From Arthrobacter sp. B1I2 (GTDB lineage Bacteria > Actinomycetota > Actinomycetes > Actinomycetales > Micrococcaceae): a stretch of 64,000 nt of DNA. The stretch spans positions 2,666,001 to 2,730,000 of the forward strand of contig NZ_JAUSYC010000001.1 of NCBI RefSeq assembly GCF_030816485.1. The letters run 5' to 3'. This document shows positions 39,622 to 48,056 of the stretch, piece by piece; position 1 is the first letter of the stretch, and every line of letters begins with the position of its first letter. The notes under the pieces were generated by a model, which was not told where the DNA came from, did not search any database, and saw only the letters and a program-made list of their open reading frames with translations. The position numbers and the translations under genes were made by a program.

Positions 39622-40416
39622 ATGACTGCTCCGATACCTGGCCAGCCCCCGAATTCCGGGCCGGTGGCGGCCCTTTCCATCCGCGGACTGGCCAAGCGGT
39701 TCGGCGGAAAGATCGCGGTGGACGGCATCAGCCTGGAGGTTCCGGCAGGTTCGTTTTTCGGCATCGTGGGCCCCAACGGTGCGGGCAAGACCACCACGCT
39801 GTCCATGGCCACCGGGCTCCTGCGCCCCGACTTCGGGACGGCGGTGGTGCATGGTGTGGATGTCTGGCGGCACCCGTTGGAAGCCAAACGGCTGATGGGG
39901 ATCCTGCCCGACGGCGTCCGGCTCTTCGACCGGCTTACCGGCGAGCAGCTCATCACCTATGCCGGGCTGTTGCGCGGCATGGATAAAACCGTAGTGGCTG
40001 CCCGGGTGGCGGAGCTGCTGGCCGCCATGGACCTTGCCCAGGATGCCGGGACACTGGTGGTGGACTACTCGGCCGGCATGACCAAGAAGATCGCCCTGGC
40101 CTCCGCCTTGATCCACGCTCCGCGGCTCCTGGTCCTGGATGAGCCTTTCGAAGCTGTTGATCCGGTGTCAGCCGCGAACATCCGTTCCATTCTGGACCGG
40201 TACGTGGCCTCCGGTGGAACGGTCATCGTGTCCAGCCATGTGATGGACCTGGTGCAGCGCATGTGCGACCACGTTGCGGTGGTGGCCCATGGCCGGTTGC
40301 TGGCCGCCGGGACGGTGGACGAGGTGCGCGCCGGCGCCTCCCTTGAGGACCGGTTCGTGCAGCTGGTCGGCGGGCACAGCCACACGGAAGGGCTGGAATG
40401 GTTGCGCACCTTCTAA
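39622..40416 (+). CDS. ABC transporter ATPase
   Basis: 264 residues. Walker A GPNGAGKTT, signature motif YSAGMTKKIAL, Walker B LLVLDEPFEAVD, switch histidine in VIVSSHVMD. The signature SAGM instead of SGGQ is typical of DrrA-like and other export-type ATPases. It overlaps the permease gene by 19 bases, so the pair is translationally coupled. Likely exports a lipid, peptide or drug; the substrate is unknown. Confidence 0.92.
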   Translation: MTAPIPGQPPNSGPVAALSIRGLAKRFGGKIAVDGISLEVPAGSFFGIVGPNGAGKTTTLSMATGLLRPDFGTAVVHGVDVWRHPLEAKRLMGILPDGVRLFDRLTGEQLITYAGLLRGMDKTVVAARVAELLAAMDLAQDAGTLVVDYSAGMTKKIALASALIHAPRLLVLDEPFEAVDPVSAANIRSILDRYVASGGTVIVSSHVMDLVQRMCDHVAVVAHGRLLAAGTVDEVRAGASLEDRFVQLVGGHSHTEGLEWLRTF

Positions 40417-41969
40417 GGCTCAAGCTCACGCTGCTGCGCAACGGACTGCGCCGCAGCCCCTGGCAGCTGGTTGGCATGGCCATCGCGGGGCTGTATGCGC
40501 TGGGGGTCGTGGCAACACTCATCAGTGCCCTCGTCCTCCTGCGCAACGCCGGTCCCGTGACCGCGCACACGGCCGTTGTCCTTGGCGGCTCCGCCGCCGT
40601 GCTTGGCTGGGGCGTGATTCCGGTGGTGGCCTCAGCCACGGACATGACGCTCGATCCGGCGCGCTTCACCACCTTTGCGATTCCCATGAAGCAGATGCTC
40701 GCCGGCCTTGCCCTCGGCGGGCTGATCGGCATCCCGGGCCTCGCCACCGTGCTCGTGGCCCTGTCCACGGTGGTGACCTGGTCCCGCGCCGTGCTCCCCG
40801 CGCTCGCAGCCCTGCTGGGCGCATGCCTGGGCGTCATGACCTGCGTTGTGCTGGCCAAGGTGGTCACCACCGCGACGGCAAGCCTGGCTGCGTCGCGGCG
40901 CTTCAAGGACATCAGCGCCATCGCGTTCATGGTGCCCCTGGTCCTGCTGGGCCCCATCGTGGCAGGGGTTGGCCGGGGCATCTCCGCATCCACAGGGTTC
41001 CTGCCCGGGTTCGCACAGACCTTGTCCTGGACCCCGCTCGGGGCGCCCTGGGCGCTCGGCGGTGACATTGCGGCAGGCCGGCCCGGGCAGGCCGCGGTGA
41101 AGCTGCTGGTTTCCGTGGCGGTCCTCGGCGCCCTGGCCTGGTGCTGGAAGCTGCTGCTCGAGCGGGCGCTGGTCACCCCGCCGTACGCCGGTACCGGGAA
41201 GCGGAGGGGTGGCAGGCTGGGCCTGTTCGGCGTGCTGCCCGCCAGTCCGGCCGGGGCCGTGATGGCCAGGTCGCTCACCTACTGGCTTAGGGACCCGCGC
41301 TACTCCGGTTCCCTGGTGGTGATCCCGCTGCTGCCGGTGGTGCTGGCATTCCAGGGAGCCCAGACAGGCAGCTATGGCAGCATGGCCTTCCTTGCCCCGG
41401 TGTCCGCCTTCATCCTGGCGTGGTCCATCTCCGCGGACGTCTCCTACGACAACACTGCCTTTGCCCTGCACCTGGCCACCGGGGTCCGCGGGGTGGCGGA
41501 CCGGCTCGGCCGGGCCTTGGCATGCATGACCTTTGCGCTGCCGGTGGTGCTGGTGTTCTCGGTGGGCTACGCGGCATTCACCCGCAACTGGGCTGCCCTG
41601 CCGGGCCAGCTGGGGTTCAGCCTGGGAATCCTCTTCACCGGCCTGGGCCTGTCCTCGGTGGTGTCGGCCCGCTACACGGTGACCGTCCCGCTGCCGGGGG
41701 ACAGCCCGTTCAAAAAACCGCCAGGAAACGTTGGGCAGACCTTGGCCGTGCAGTTCGGTGGAATGCTGGTTTTGATGGTCCTGGTCCTGCCCGAGGCCGC
41801 GCTGCTGGTTGCCCAGGCCGTCACAGGAAACGTCCTGTTCGGCTGGCTCACCCTGGCCGTGGGGAGCGTTGTGGGCCTGGTCCTTTTCCTGGCCGGTGTC
41901 CGGCTGGGCGGCAAGTGGCTCGATGCGCGGGGGCCTGAGCTCCTGGCGCAGGTTACCGTCAACCGCTGA
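40398..41969 (+). CDS. ABC transporter permease
   Basis: 523 residues with about a dozen hydrophobic segments, starting MVAHLLRLKLTLLRNGLRRS and continuing through LVGMAIAGLYALGVVATLIS. There is no periplasmic binding protein gene nearby, consistent with an exporter. The start overlaps the ATPase gene by 19 bases and has a GGAAGGG site. The stop is followed 21 bases later by nagB. Confidence 0.87.
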   Translation: MVAHLLRLKLTLLRNGLRRSPWQLVGMAIAGLYALGVVATLISALVLLRNAGPVTAHTAVVLGGSAAVLGWGVIPVVASATDMTLDPARFTTFAIPMKQMLAGLALGGLIGIPGLATVLVALSTVVTWSRAVLPALAALLGACLGVMTCVVLAKVVTTATASLAASRRFKDISAIAFMVPLVLLGPIVAGVGRGISASTGFLPGFAQTLSWTPLGAPWALGGDIAAGRPGQAAVKLLVSVAVLGALAWCWKLLLERALVTPPYAGTGKRRGGRLGLFGVLPASPAGAVMARSLTYWLRDPRYSGSLVVIPLLPVVLAFQGAQTGSYGSMAFLAPVSAFILAWSISADVSYDNTAFALHLATGVRGVADRLGRALACMTFALPVVLVFSVGYAAFTRNWAALPGQLGFSLGILFTGLGLSSVVSARYTVTVPLPGDSPFKKPPGNVGQTLAVQFGGMLVLMVLVLPEAALLVAQAVTGNVLFGWLTLAVGSVVGLVLFLAGVRLGGKWLDARGPELLAQVTVNR

Positions 41970-41971
41970 CA

Positions 41972-41987
41972 GTTCCCGGAAAGGAAC
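41972..41987 (+). promoter_or_regulatory. Small inverted repeat over the nagB ribosome site
   Basis: GTTCC (41972-41976) and GGAAC (41983-41987) are complementary and could fold a short stem that hides the AAGGAAC site of nagB. With five pairs it is marginal. Confidence 0.3.
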
Positions 41988-41990
41988 ACC

Positions 41991-42770
41991 ATGGAAATCG
42001 TGATTCTTGGCGGCAGCAGGCAGATCGGAAAACTCGCGGCCGACGCCATCGAACAGCTGATCCGGCGCAAGCCCGGCGCTGTCCTCGGCCTGGCCACCGG
42101 ATCCTCGCCGCTGCCCGTCTATAACGAGCTTGCGGTCCGGCATGAACAGGGCCTGGACTTCAGCCGTGCCTCCGGTTTTGCGCTGGATGAATACGTGGGC
42201 CTGCCGGCCGGCCATCCCGAGTCCTACCGCGAGGTGGTCCGCCGGGAATTCACCAACCGCGTGAACATCGCGCCGGAGAACGTCCACGGCCCCGACGGAA
42301 CCGCGGCAGACATCCCCGCTGCCTGCGAAGCCTATGAGCAGGCCATCACCGCGGCGGGCGGCGTGGACCTGCAGCTGCTGGGCGTAGGCACCGACGGGCA
42401 CATCGGGTTCAACGAGCCGGGCTCCTCCTTCGCCTCCCGGACCAGGATCAAGAGCCTGATCGAACAGACGCGCCGGGACAACGCCAGGTTCTTCACCAGC
42501 CTGGCGGAGGTGCCGCACCACGTCATCACCCAGGGACTGGGCACCATTATGGCTGCGCGGCATGTGATCCTCCTGGCCACGGGGGCGCAAAAGGCGCAGG
42601 CCGTCCGCGATTTCATCGAAGGGCCCGTCGCTGCCATTTGCCCCGCATCCGTGCTGCAGTTCCACCCGCACGCCACCGTCCTGCTGGACGAGGCCGCCGC
42701 CTCCGCCCTGAAGCTGGCGGATTTCTACCGCCACACCTATGAGAACAAGCCCGACTGGCAGGGGCTGTAG
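41991..42770 (+). CDS. nagB: Glucosamine-6-phosphate deaminase
   Basis: Converts glucosamine-6-phosphate to fructose-6-phosphate and ammonia, the step feeding amino-sugar carbon into glycolysis. 259 residues. GLATGSSPLPVY (phosphate loop), ALDEYVGL (catalytic Asp) and GTDGHIGFNEPG (catalytic Asp/His/Glu group) are all intact. An AAGGAAC ribosome site precedes the ATG. No nagA or PTS gene lies nearby. A stable hairpin follows its stop. Confidence 0.95.
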   Translation: MEIVILGGSRQIGKLAADAIEQLIRRKPGAVLGLATGSSPLPVYNELAVRHEQGLDFSRASGFALDEYVGLPAGHPESYREVVRREFTNRVNIAPENVHGPDGTAADIPAACEAYEQAITAAGGVDLQLLGVGTDGHIGFNEPGSSFASRTRIKSLIEQTRRDNARFFTSLAEVPHHVITQGLGTIMAARHVILLATGAQKAQAVRDFIEGPVAAICPASVLQFHPHATVLLDEAAASALKLADFYRHTYENKPDWQGL

Positions 42771-42808
42771 CGGCCTTTCGGCTGCTGCCCGCCGCGGATA
42801 AAAAAGAA

Positions 42809-42853
42809 CGACGGCGGCCGGTGCCGGGCCCCGGCGCGTGCATGCCGCCGTCG
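42809..42853 (+). terminator. Hairpin after nagB
   Basis: CGACGGCGGC (42809-42818) pairs with GCCGCCGTCG (42844-42853), and an inner GCCGGGCCCCGGC strengthens it. An A-run precedes it and no T-run follows on the plus strand, so it would terminate better on the minus strand, where no gene arrives. Position after nagB suggests a T-less terminator. Confidence 0.45.
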
Positions 42854-42875
42854 AACGCCCGGCCGGTGGAACGGC

Positions 42876-42881
42876 TAAGAT
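42876..42881 (+). promoter_or_regulatory. Leaderless -10 of the DUF3039 gene
   Basis: TAAGAT, 7 bases before the ATG at 42889; it picks that ATG among several in-frame ones. Confidence 0.5.
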
Positions 42882-42888
42882 GGATGCC

Positions 42889-43221
42889 ATGACTAGCATG
42901 ACGGACCCTCTCGAAAACGACCCGATGCGCGAGCTTTCCGGGGCTGGAACGTCCACGGCCACCATTGAGCGCGAGGAACTGCGCCAGGAAGTGGAGCCCG
43001 GGGACCGGGAGCGCTTCTCGCACTATGTGCGGAAGGAAAAAATCATGGAGTCCGCGCTGACCGGCGAGCCCGTCATCGCCCTGTGCGGCAAGGTCTGGAC
43101 GCCGGGCCGGGATCCGCAGAAGTTCCCGGTCTGCCCCGCCTGCAAGGAAGTCTACGAGGGCCTTCGGCCGGGCAACGACGGCGGCAAGGGTCCCGGAGGG
43201 GACTCAGGCAGCAACAAGTAG
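42889..43221 (+). CDS. DUF3039 protein
   Basis: 110 residues from the ATG at 42889, chosen by the TAAGAT hexamer upstream. The core is RFSHYVRKEKIMESALTGEPVIALCGKVWTP, then CPACKEVYE, where ALCGK and CPAC may form a zinc site. DUF3039 genes are widely linked to the following helicase in actinobacteria, and here the stop overlaps the helicase GTG (TAGTG). A shared role in nucleic acid handling is inferred. Confidence 0.85.
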   Translation: MTSMTDPLENDPMRELSGAGTSTATIEREELRQEVEPGDRERFSHYVRKEKIMESALTGEPVIALCGKVWTPGRDPQKFPVCPACKEVYEGLRPGNDGGKGPGGDSGSNK

Positions 43222-45005
43222 TGACGGAGACGCTCTTTGGCGGCCCCACCCTGCCTCCGGCATATCCGGAACGTGCAGCCTGGGGAACCGCCCCGAAACT
43301 CCGTGCCTGGCAGCAGGAAGCCCTTGACCTCTACCTGAAGAACACCCCCCGCGACTTCCTTGCGGTGGCAACGCCGGGCGCCGGTAAGACCACCTTCGCG
43401 CTGCGGGTGGCCTCCACGCTCATTGATTCCGGTGCCGTGAACCGGGTGACCATTGTTGCACCCACCGACCACCTGAAGCGCCAGTGGGCGGATGCGGCCG
43501 CCAAGGTGGGAATCGCCATCGATCCCAACTTCAAGAACTCCGACGGCCAGCACGGCCGCGGCTTCATCGGCGTCGCCGTCACCTACGCCCAGGTGGCCAG
43601 CAAGCCCATGCTGCACCGGGCCAAGACCGAGGCCGCCCGCACCCTGGTGATCCTGGACGAGATCCACCACGGCGGCGAAGCGCTGTCCTGGGGCGACGGC
43701 CTGCGCGAGGCGTTCGATCCCGCCGTGCGCCGGCTGTCCCTGACCGGTACGCCGTTCCGTTCGGACACCTCACCCATCCCGTTCGTGGAGTACGCCGAGG
43801 ACCGGGACGGCATCCGGCGCTCCAAGGCCGACTACACCTACGGCTACGGCAATGCCCTCCGGGACCATGTGGTCCGGCCCGTCATGTTCATGGCCTACTC
43901 CGGCCAGATGCGGTGGCGCACCAGCGCGGGCGAGGAAATGGCAGCCTCCCTCGGTGAGGCCGCGGTGACCAAGGACATCACCAGCCACGCCTGGCGGACC
44001 GCGCTGAACCCGGCAGGGGAGTGGATTCCCGCGGTCCTGGCCGGCGCGGACAAAAGGCTCGGCGAAGTCCGGCGGACCGTGCCGGACGCCGGCGGCCTGG
44101 TCATTGCCACCGACCACGAGGACGCCCGGGCCTACGCCGGCCAGCTGAAGCGGATTACCGGCGAGTCGCCCACCGTCATCCTGTCCGACGACGCGAAGGC
44201 CTCGAGCAAGATCGAGGAGTTTTCGGCCGGCGACAAACGCTGGATGGTGGCCGTCCGCATGGTGTCCGAAGGCGTGGACGTCCCCCGGCTCTCGGTGGGG
44301 GTGTACGCCACGTCGACATCCACCCCGCTGTTCTTCGCCCAGGCCGTGGGCCGCTTCGTGCGTGCCCGCAAGAGGGGCGAAACGGCGTCGGTCTTCCTTC
44401 CCTCCGTGCCCCAGCTGATGGCACTGGCCAACTCCATGGAAATGGAGCGGGACCACGCGTTGGACCGGCCGGAAAAAGAGGACGGCGATGGCCTCTTCAA
44501 CCCGGAAGACTCCCTGATGGAGGAGGCCAACCGCGAAGAGAAGGCCTCCGACAGCCTCACCAAGGGCAAGTTCGAGGCACTGGACTCCCAGGCCTCCTTT
44601 GACCGCGTATTGTTCGACGGCGGCGAGTTCGGCACCGGCGGCGAGGTGGGGTCCGACGACGAGCTGGACTTCCTGGGGATCCCCGGACTGCTGGACGCGG
44701 AGCAGGTGGGGACGCTGCTGCGCCAGCGCCAGCATGAGCAGCTGAACCGGAAGAACCGGAGAGCCCCGGCTGCGGCCGCCGAAAGCCAGTTGCCGGCCGT
44801 TCCCGACCACCGGATGCTGATGGATCTGCGCAACGAGCTCGCCAAGAATGTGGCCGCCTGGGCTGCCCGCACCGGCACGCCCCACGGCGTGGTTCACACC
44901 AAGCTGCGGACAGTCTGCGGCGGCCCTCCTGTGGCGCAGGCCAACGAGGAGCAGCTGAAGTCCCGGCTGCGCAAGCTCCAGGACTGGTTCGTGGGCCGCA
45001 AGTAG
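43221..45005 (+). CDS. SF2 DEAD/DEAH-box helicase
   Basis: 594 residues, GTG start overlapping the DUF3039 stop. Q-like entry LRAWQQEALDLYL, Walker A TPGAGKTTFAL, Walker B LDEIHHGG (DEIH), motif III LTGTPFRSD, and in the second RecA lobe VSEGVDVPRLSVGVYATST and QAVGRFVRARK. The C-terminal 170 residues are charged and unassigned. It is close to the RAD25/XPB-like or type I-restriction-like group by motif style, but no nuclease domain is visible. Substrate, DNA or RNA, unknown. Confidence 0.9.
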   Translation: MTETLFGGPTLPPAYPERAAWGTAPKLRAWQQEALDLYLKNTPRDFLAVATPGAGKTTFALRVASTLIDSGAVNRVTIVAPTDHLKRQWADAAAKVGIAIDPNFKNSDGQHGRGFIGVAVTYAQVASKPMLHRAKTEAARTLVILDEIHHGGEALSWGDGLREAFDPAVRRLSLTGTPFRSDTSPIPFVEYAEDRDGIRRSKADYTYGYGNALRDHVVRPVMFMAYSGQMRWRTSAGEEMAASLGEAAVTKDITSHAWRTALNPAGEWIPAVLAGADKRLGEVRRTVPDAGGLVIATDHEDARAYAGQLKRITGESPTVILSDDAKASSKIEEFSAGDKRWMVAVRMVSEGVDVPRLSVGVYATSTSTPLFFAQAVGRFVRARKRGETASVFLPSVPQLMALANSMEMERDHALDRPEKEDGDGLFNPEDSLMEEANREEKASDSLTKGKFEALDSQASFDRVLFDGGEFGTGGEVGSDDELDFLGIPGLLDAEQVGTLLRQRQHEQLNRKNRRAPAAAAESQLPAVPDHRMLMDLRNELAKNVAAWAARTGTPHGVVHTKLRTVCGGPPVAQANEEQLKSRLRKLQDWFVGRK

Positions 45006-45009
45006 CGGC

Positions 45010-45642
45010 TCAGGCGATCTCCGCGCCGCCGAGTTCCATCTCGGCGACCGTGTCTTCGAGGTCATCGGCGATGCCGGCGGTCAGCGACCGCACCACGGTG
45101 ACGCCGTAGCCGGCCTGGACGGCGTCGAGCGCGGTGGCCTTCACGCAGTAGTCGGTGGCGATGCCAACCACCACCACGTCCTCCACGTCATGGCTCTGCA
45201 GCCAGTCATCGAGGCCGATCGCGTCCTCATCGGGCTCCAGCGCCTCGGTGGAACCGGGCAGGCCGCCGGCCTGCCGTTCCCCGGTGGGGACGGCGTCCTC
45301 AGGTGCCAGCAGGCCTTCGAAGCCGGAGTAGGCGGCGGCGAACTGGCCCTTCCGGAAGTAGGCATCGATGAACTCGGTGTCGAGGTCCGGGTGAAGCTCG
45401 GCTCCGCGGCTTCCGGCCACGCAGTGCGGCGGCCAGCTGTCCTTGTAGTCAGGTGCATCGGAGAAGTGGCTGCCCGGGTCGATATGCCAGTCCTGCGTGG
45501 CAACCACGTAATCGAATTCGCTGTTGTGGGCGTCCAGGTACTCGCTGATGGCAACGGCCACGGCCGCGCCGCCGGGAACGGCGAGCGAACCGCCCTCGCA
45601 GAAATCGTTCTGGACGTCGACGATAATCAAAGCGCGGGACAT
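45010..45642 (-). CDS. pncA: Nicotinamidase
   Basis: Hydrolyses nicotinamide to nicotinate for NAD salvage. 210 residues. Isochorismatase fold with catalytic Asp in IVDVQNDF, the metal-ligand stretch DWHIDPGSHF, and the catalytic cysteine in GIATDYCVKAT. Its ATG overlaps the pncB stop as TGATG, so product and substrate enzymes of the salvage route are made together. The homologous mycobacterial enzyme activates pyrazinamide. Confidence 0.95.
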   Translation of the reverse strand: MSRALIIVDVQNDFCEGGSLAVPGGAAVAVAISEYLDAHNSEFDYVVATQDWHIDPGSHFSDAPDYKDSWPPHCVAGSRGAELHPDLDTEFIDAYFRKGQFAAAYSGFEGLLAPEDAVPTGERQAGGLPGSTEALEPDEDAIGLDDWLQSHDVEDVVVVGIATDYCVKATALDAVQAGYGVTVVRSLTAGIADDLEDTVAEMELGGAEIA

Positions 45643-46970
45643 CAGTGCTCCTCGTAGATCGTGGGGATCGCGGCCTCGCCGCGCTGCAGGCGGTTGACCA
45701 CCGACGGCAGTTCGGCCATGGAGTCCGCGTGGCGCTGCCGTGCGCGGAGCACGCCGTCATGTCCGGTCCAGCCGGGCAGCAGTTCACCGTTCTTCATGAA
45801 CTGCTGCAGCAGCGGACGGTCGTTGCCGTCGTCCTCCGGCCGGTGGCCCACGCCCACCACCTCTGCGGTGGCGGTGCCGCCTTCGTCCAGCTTCCGCAGT
45901 GCGTACTTGCGCCCGCCCACGCTGGCCTTGTTCTTGGCCGCTTTGGCCACGGACACGAAGTTGCCGTCGTCGTCCGTGCGGCTGACCAGCTTGTAGACCA
46001 TGCTGGCGGTGGGGGCGCCGGATCCGGTCACCAGCGACGTGCCCACACCATAAGAGTCCACGGGCGCAGACTGCAGGGCGGCGATGGCGTATTCGTCCAG
46101 GTCGGAGGTGACCACGATCTTGGTGTTTTCGTTGCCGAGGTCGTCCAGCAGCCGGCGCACCCATTGGGCCTGGGCCACCAGGTCCCCGGAGTCCAGCCGG
46201 ACGGCGCCCAGGCGGGGCCCTGCCAGGTCAACGGCCGTGCGGACGGCCTTTTCGACGTCGTACGTATCCACCAGCAGGGACGTGCCCTCGCCCAGCGAGG
46301 CAATCTGGGCCTCGAACGCTTCCCGCTCAGTATCGTGCAGCAGCGTGAACGAGTGCGCGGCGGTGCCTACGGTCTTCACGCCGTAGCGGATGCCCGCTTC
46401 AAGGTTGGAGGTGCTGTCAAAGCCGGCGATGATCGCTGCACGGGCTGACGCGGTGGCGGCCTCTTCATGGGTGCGCCGCGATCCCATCTCGATGCAGGGC
46501 CGGCCGCCGGCGGCACTGACCATCCGGGACGCGGCGGAGGCGATGGCGGTGTCATGGTTCAGCACGGACAGCAGGTAGGTCTCCAGCATGCAGGCTTCGG
46601 CGAAGGAGGCCTCGACCACCAGGATGGGGGAGTTGGGGAAGTACGCCTCGCCCTCGGCGTAGCCCCAGATGTCGCCCGAGAATTTGTAGTTTGCCAGGTA
46701 CTCCAGCGTCTCCCGGTTGACCACCCGGGTACGCTCCAGGAAGTCCAGTTCAGCCTCGCCAAAGCGGAAATTCGCGATGCCTTCCAGGAGGCGTCCGGTG
46801 CCGGCAACAATGCCGTAGCGCCGGCCGTCGGGCAGCCGCCGCGCGAACGCCTCGAACACGGACCTTCGGTGCGCGGCCCCTGAATGGAGGGACGCCTGCA
46901 GCATGGTCAGCTCGTAGTGGTCGGTGTAAAAGGACGTGCGGGGATGGTCCCAGCCGGCTGAGGTGCTCAC
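45642..46970 (-). CDS. pncB: Nicotinate phosphoribosyltransferase
   Basis: Couples nicotinate and PRPP to nicotinate mononucleotide, the step after PncA. 442 residues from the GTG at 46970. I chose this start because a TAGAGT hexamer lies 7 bases upstream; the frame stays open for another 41 codons, but that part overlaps the clpS promoter and gene. SFYTDHYELTMLQASL near the N-terminus, VRLDSGDL, and GVGTSLVTGSG (phosphate site) are typical. Forms an operon with pncA and is divergent from clpS. Confidence 0.93.
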   Translation of the reverse strand: MSTSAGWDHPRTSFYTDHYELTMLQASLHSGAAHRRSVFEAFARRLPDGRRYGIVAGTGRLLEGIANFRFGEAELDFLERTRVVNRETLEYLANYKFSGDIWGYAEGEAYFPNSPILVVEASFAEACMLETYLLSVLNHDTAIASAASRMVSAAGGRPCIEMGSRRTHEEAATASARAAIIAGFDSTSNLEAGIRYGVKTVGTAAHSFTLLHDTEREAFEAQIASLGEGTSLLVDTYDVEKAVRTAVDLAGPRLGAVRLDSGDLVAQAQWVRRLLDDLGNENTKIVVTSDLDEYAIAALQSAPVDSYGVGTSLVTGSGAPTASMVYKLVSRTDDDGNFVSVAKAAKNKASVGGRKYALRKLDEGGTATAEVVGVGHRPEDDGNDRPLLQQFMKNGELLPGWTGHDGVLRARQRHADSMAELPSVVNRLQRGEAAIPTIYEEH

Positions 46971-46977
46971 GAAAGTC

Positions 46978-46983
46978 ACTCTA
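46978..46983 (-). promoter_or_regulatory. Leaderless -10 of pncB
   Basis: TAGAGT on the minus strand, 7 bases before the GTG start and only 13 bases from the opposing clpS -10. Confidence 0.55.
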
Positions 46984-46996
46984 GTAGGCATCCCCA

Positions 46997-47002
46997 TAGA
47001 AT
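46997..47002 (+). promoter_or_regulatory. Leaderless -10 of clpS
   Basis: TAGAAT, 6 bases before the ATG at 47009. A near-consensus hexamer. Confidence 0.6.
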
Positions 47003-47008
47003 GGACAG

Positions 47009-47392
47009 ATGACCATAAGCGTTGCGCCTGGCCCTGATACACAGGAGGGCATCCGGACCGGCACAGCAGAGTCCACCGACTCCCTGACCGCACCGGACAT
47101 CCCCTGGAACCTGGTGATCTGGAACGATCCCGTCAATCTCATGAGCTATGTCAGCTATGTTTTCCAAAGCTACTTTGGCTACTCGGAGACCAAGGCGAAC
47201 AAGCTGATGATGGAGGTCCACCGGAAGGGCCGGTCCATCGTCGCCTCGGGCAGCAAGGAACAGGTGGAGCGGCACGCCGTGGCCATGCACGGTTTCGGGC
47301 TCTGGGCCACGGTGGAGAAGGCAAGCGGCGGCTCCGGCGGCAAATCAGGCAAGTCCGGCGGTCCGGGCCAGGGTAAGGGGAAACGTGGCTAA
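47009..47392 (+). CDS. clpS: ATP-dependent Clp protease adaptor ClpS
   Basis: Delivers N-degron substrates to ClpAP/ClpCP. 127 residues, longer than the usual 100 or so. The core is intact: WNLVIWNDPVNLMSYVSYVF, the MMEVHRKGRSIVASG helix with its N-degron pocket residues, and ERHAVAMHGFGLWATVE. An N-terminal extension of about 30 residues and a Gly/Lys/Ser-rich C-terminal tail (GGSGGKSGKSGGPGQGKGKRG-like) are additions. It overlaps DUF2017 by 8 bases; clpS-DUF2017-murI is a common actinobacterial cluster. Confidence 0.95.
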   Translation: MTISVAPGPDTQEGIRTGTAESTDSLTAPDIPWNLVIWNDPVNLMSYVSYVFQSYFGYSETKANKLMMEVHRKGRSIVASGSKEQVERHAVAMHGFGLWATVEKASGGSGGKSGKSGGPGQGKGKRG

Positions 47393-47951
47393 GGCATTCA
47401 AATACGGGCTGAAAGGCATCACCGGCCACCTGGAGCCGGCTGAACGCGAGCTGCTGCGCAGCCTGATCGACGACGTCATTTCCATGCTTGAGCCCGAGGA
47501 CCGCACCGGGCAGGACCCGCTGGCAGCACTGATCGGCCTGGACATGGACGTGGCCGAACCGACGGACCGCGCGGTGAAGCGGCTGTTGCCCAACGTGAAT
47601 AAGGACGACGGCGCCGCGTCCCTTGAGTTCCGGCAGCTCACCGAGCGTTCACTGCGGGAAACAAAGATCGGCGCCCTGCGCGCGGCGGCGCTGGATCTGG
47701 ACAAGGACGAGATCGTGCTGGCGCCCGAGGGAGCGCGGCATTGGTCCATGGCGCTGAACGATGTGCGGCTGGTCCTGGCCGAGCGCCTGGACATCCGGGA
47801 CGAGGCCGACGCCGAACACGTCCACCGCATGCAGGACTGGTCCCAGGCCGAGGACGTGGAAAGCTACCTGGCGCTGGTGTACAACTTCACCACCTGGCTG
47901 CAGGAGTCCCTGGTCCAGGCCATGCTGCAGTCCATGGAATCCCGCCGGTGA
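47385..47951 (+). CDS. DUF2017 protein
   Basis: 188 residues from a GTG overlapping clpS by 8 bases. A mostly helical cytoplasmic protein: LEPAERELLRSLIDDVISML, PLAALIGLD, SLEFRQLTERSLRETKI, and a late YLALVYNFTTWLQESLVQAML. Function unknown, but the steady link with clpS suggests a role in N-degron proteolysis. No catalytic motif is visible. Confidence 0.85.
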   Translation: MAKAFKYGLKGITGHLEPAERELLRSLIDDVISMLEPEDRTGQDPLAALIGLDMDVAEPTDRAVKRLLPNVNKDDGAASLEFRQLTERSLRETKIGALRAAALDLDKDEIVLAPEGARHWSMALNDVRLVLAERLDIRDEADAEHVHRMQDWSQAEDVESYLALVYNFTTWLQESLVQAMLQSMESRR

Positions 47952-48056
47952 GCCACGGCGGCCAGGGGGAGGCCGTCCGCTGTGACCCAGCAGACATGAG
48001 TCGCAGGACACAAGATGATGGCTGACGCTTCCGGGAACACCTATCCTCGAATAATC

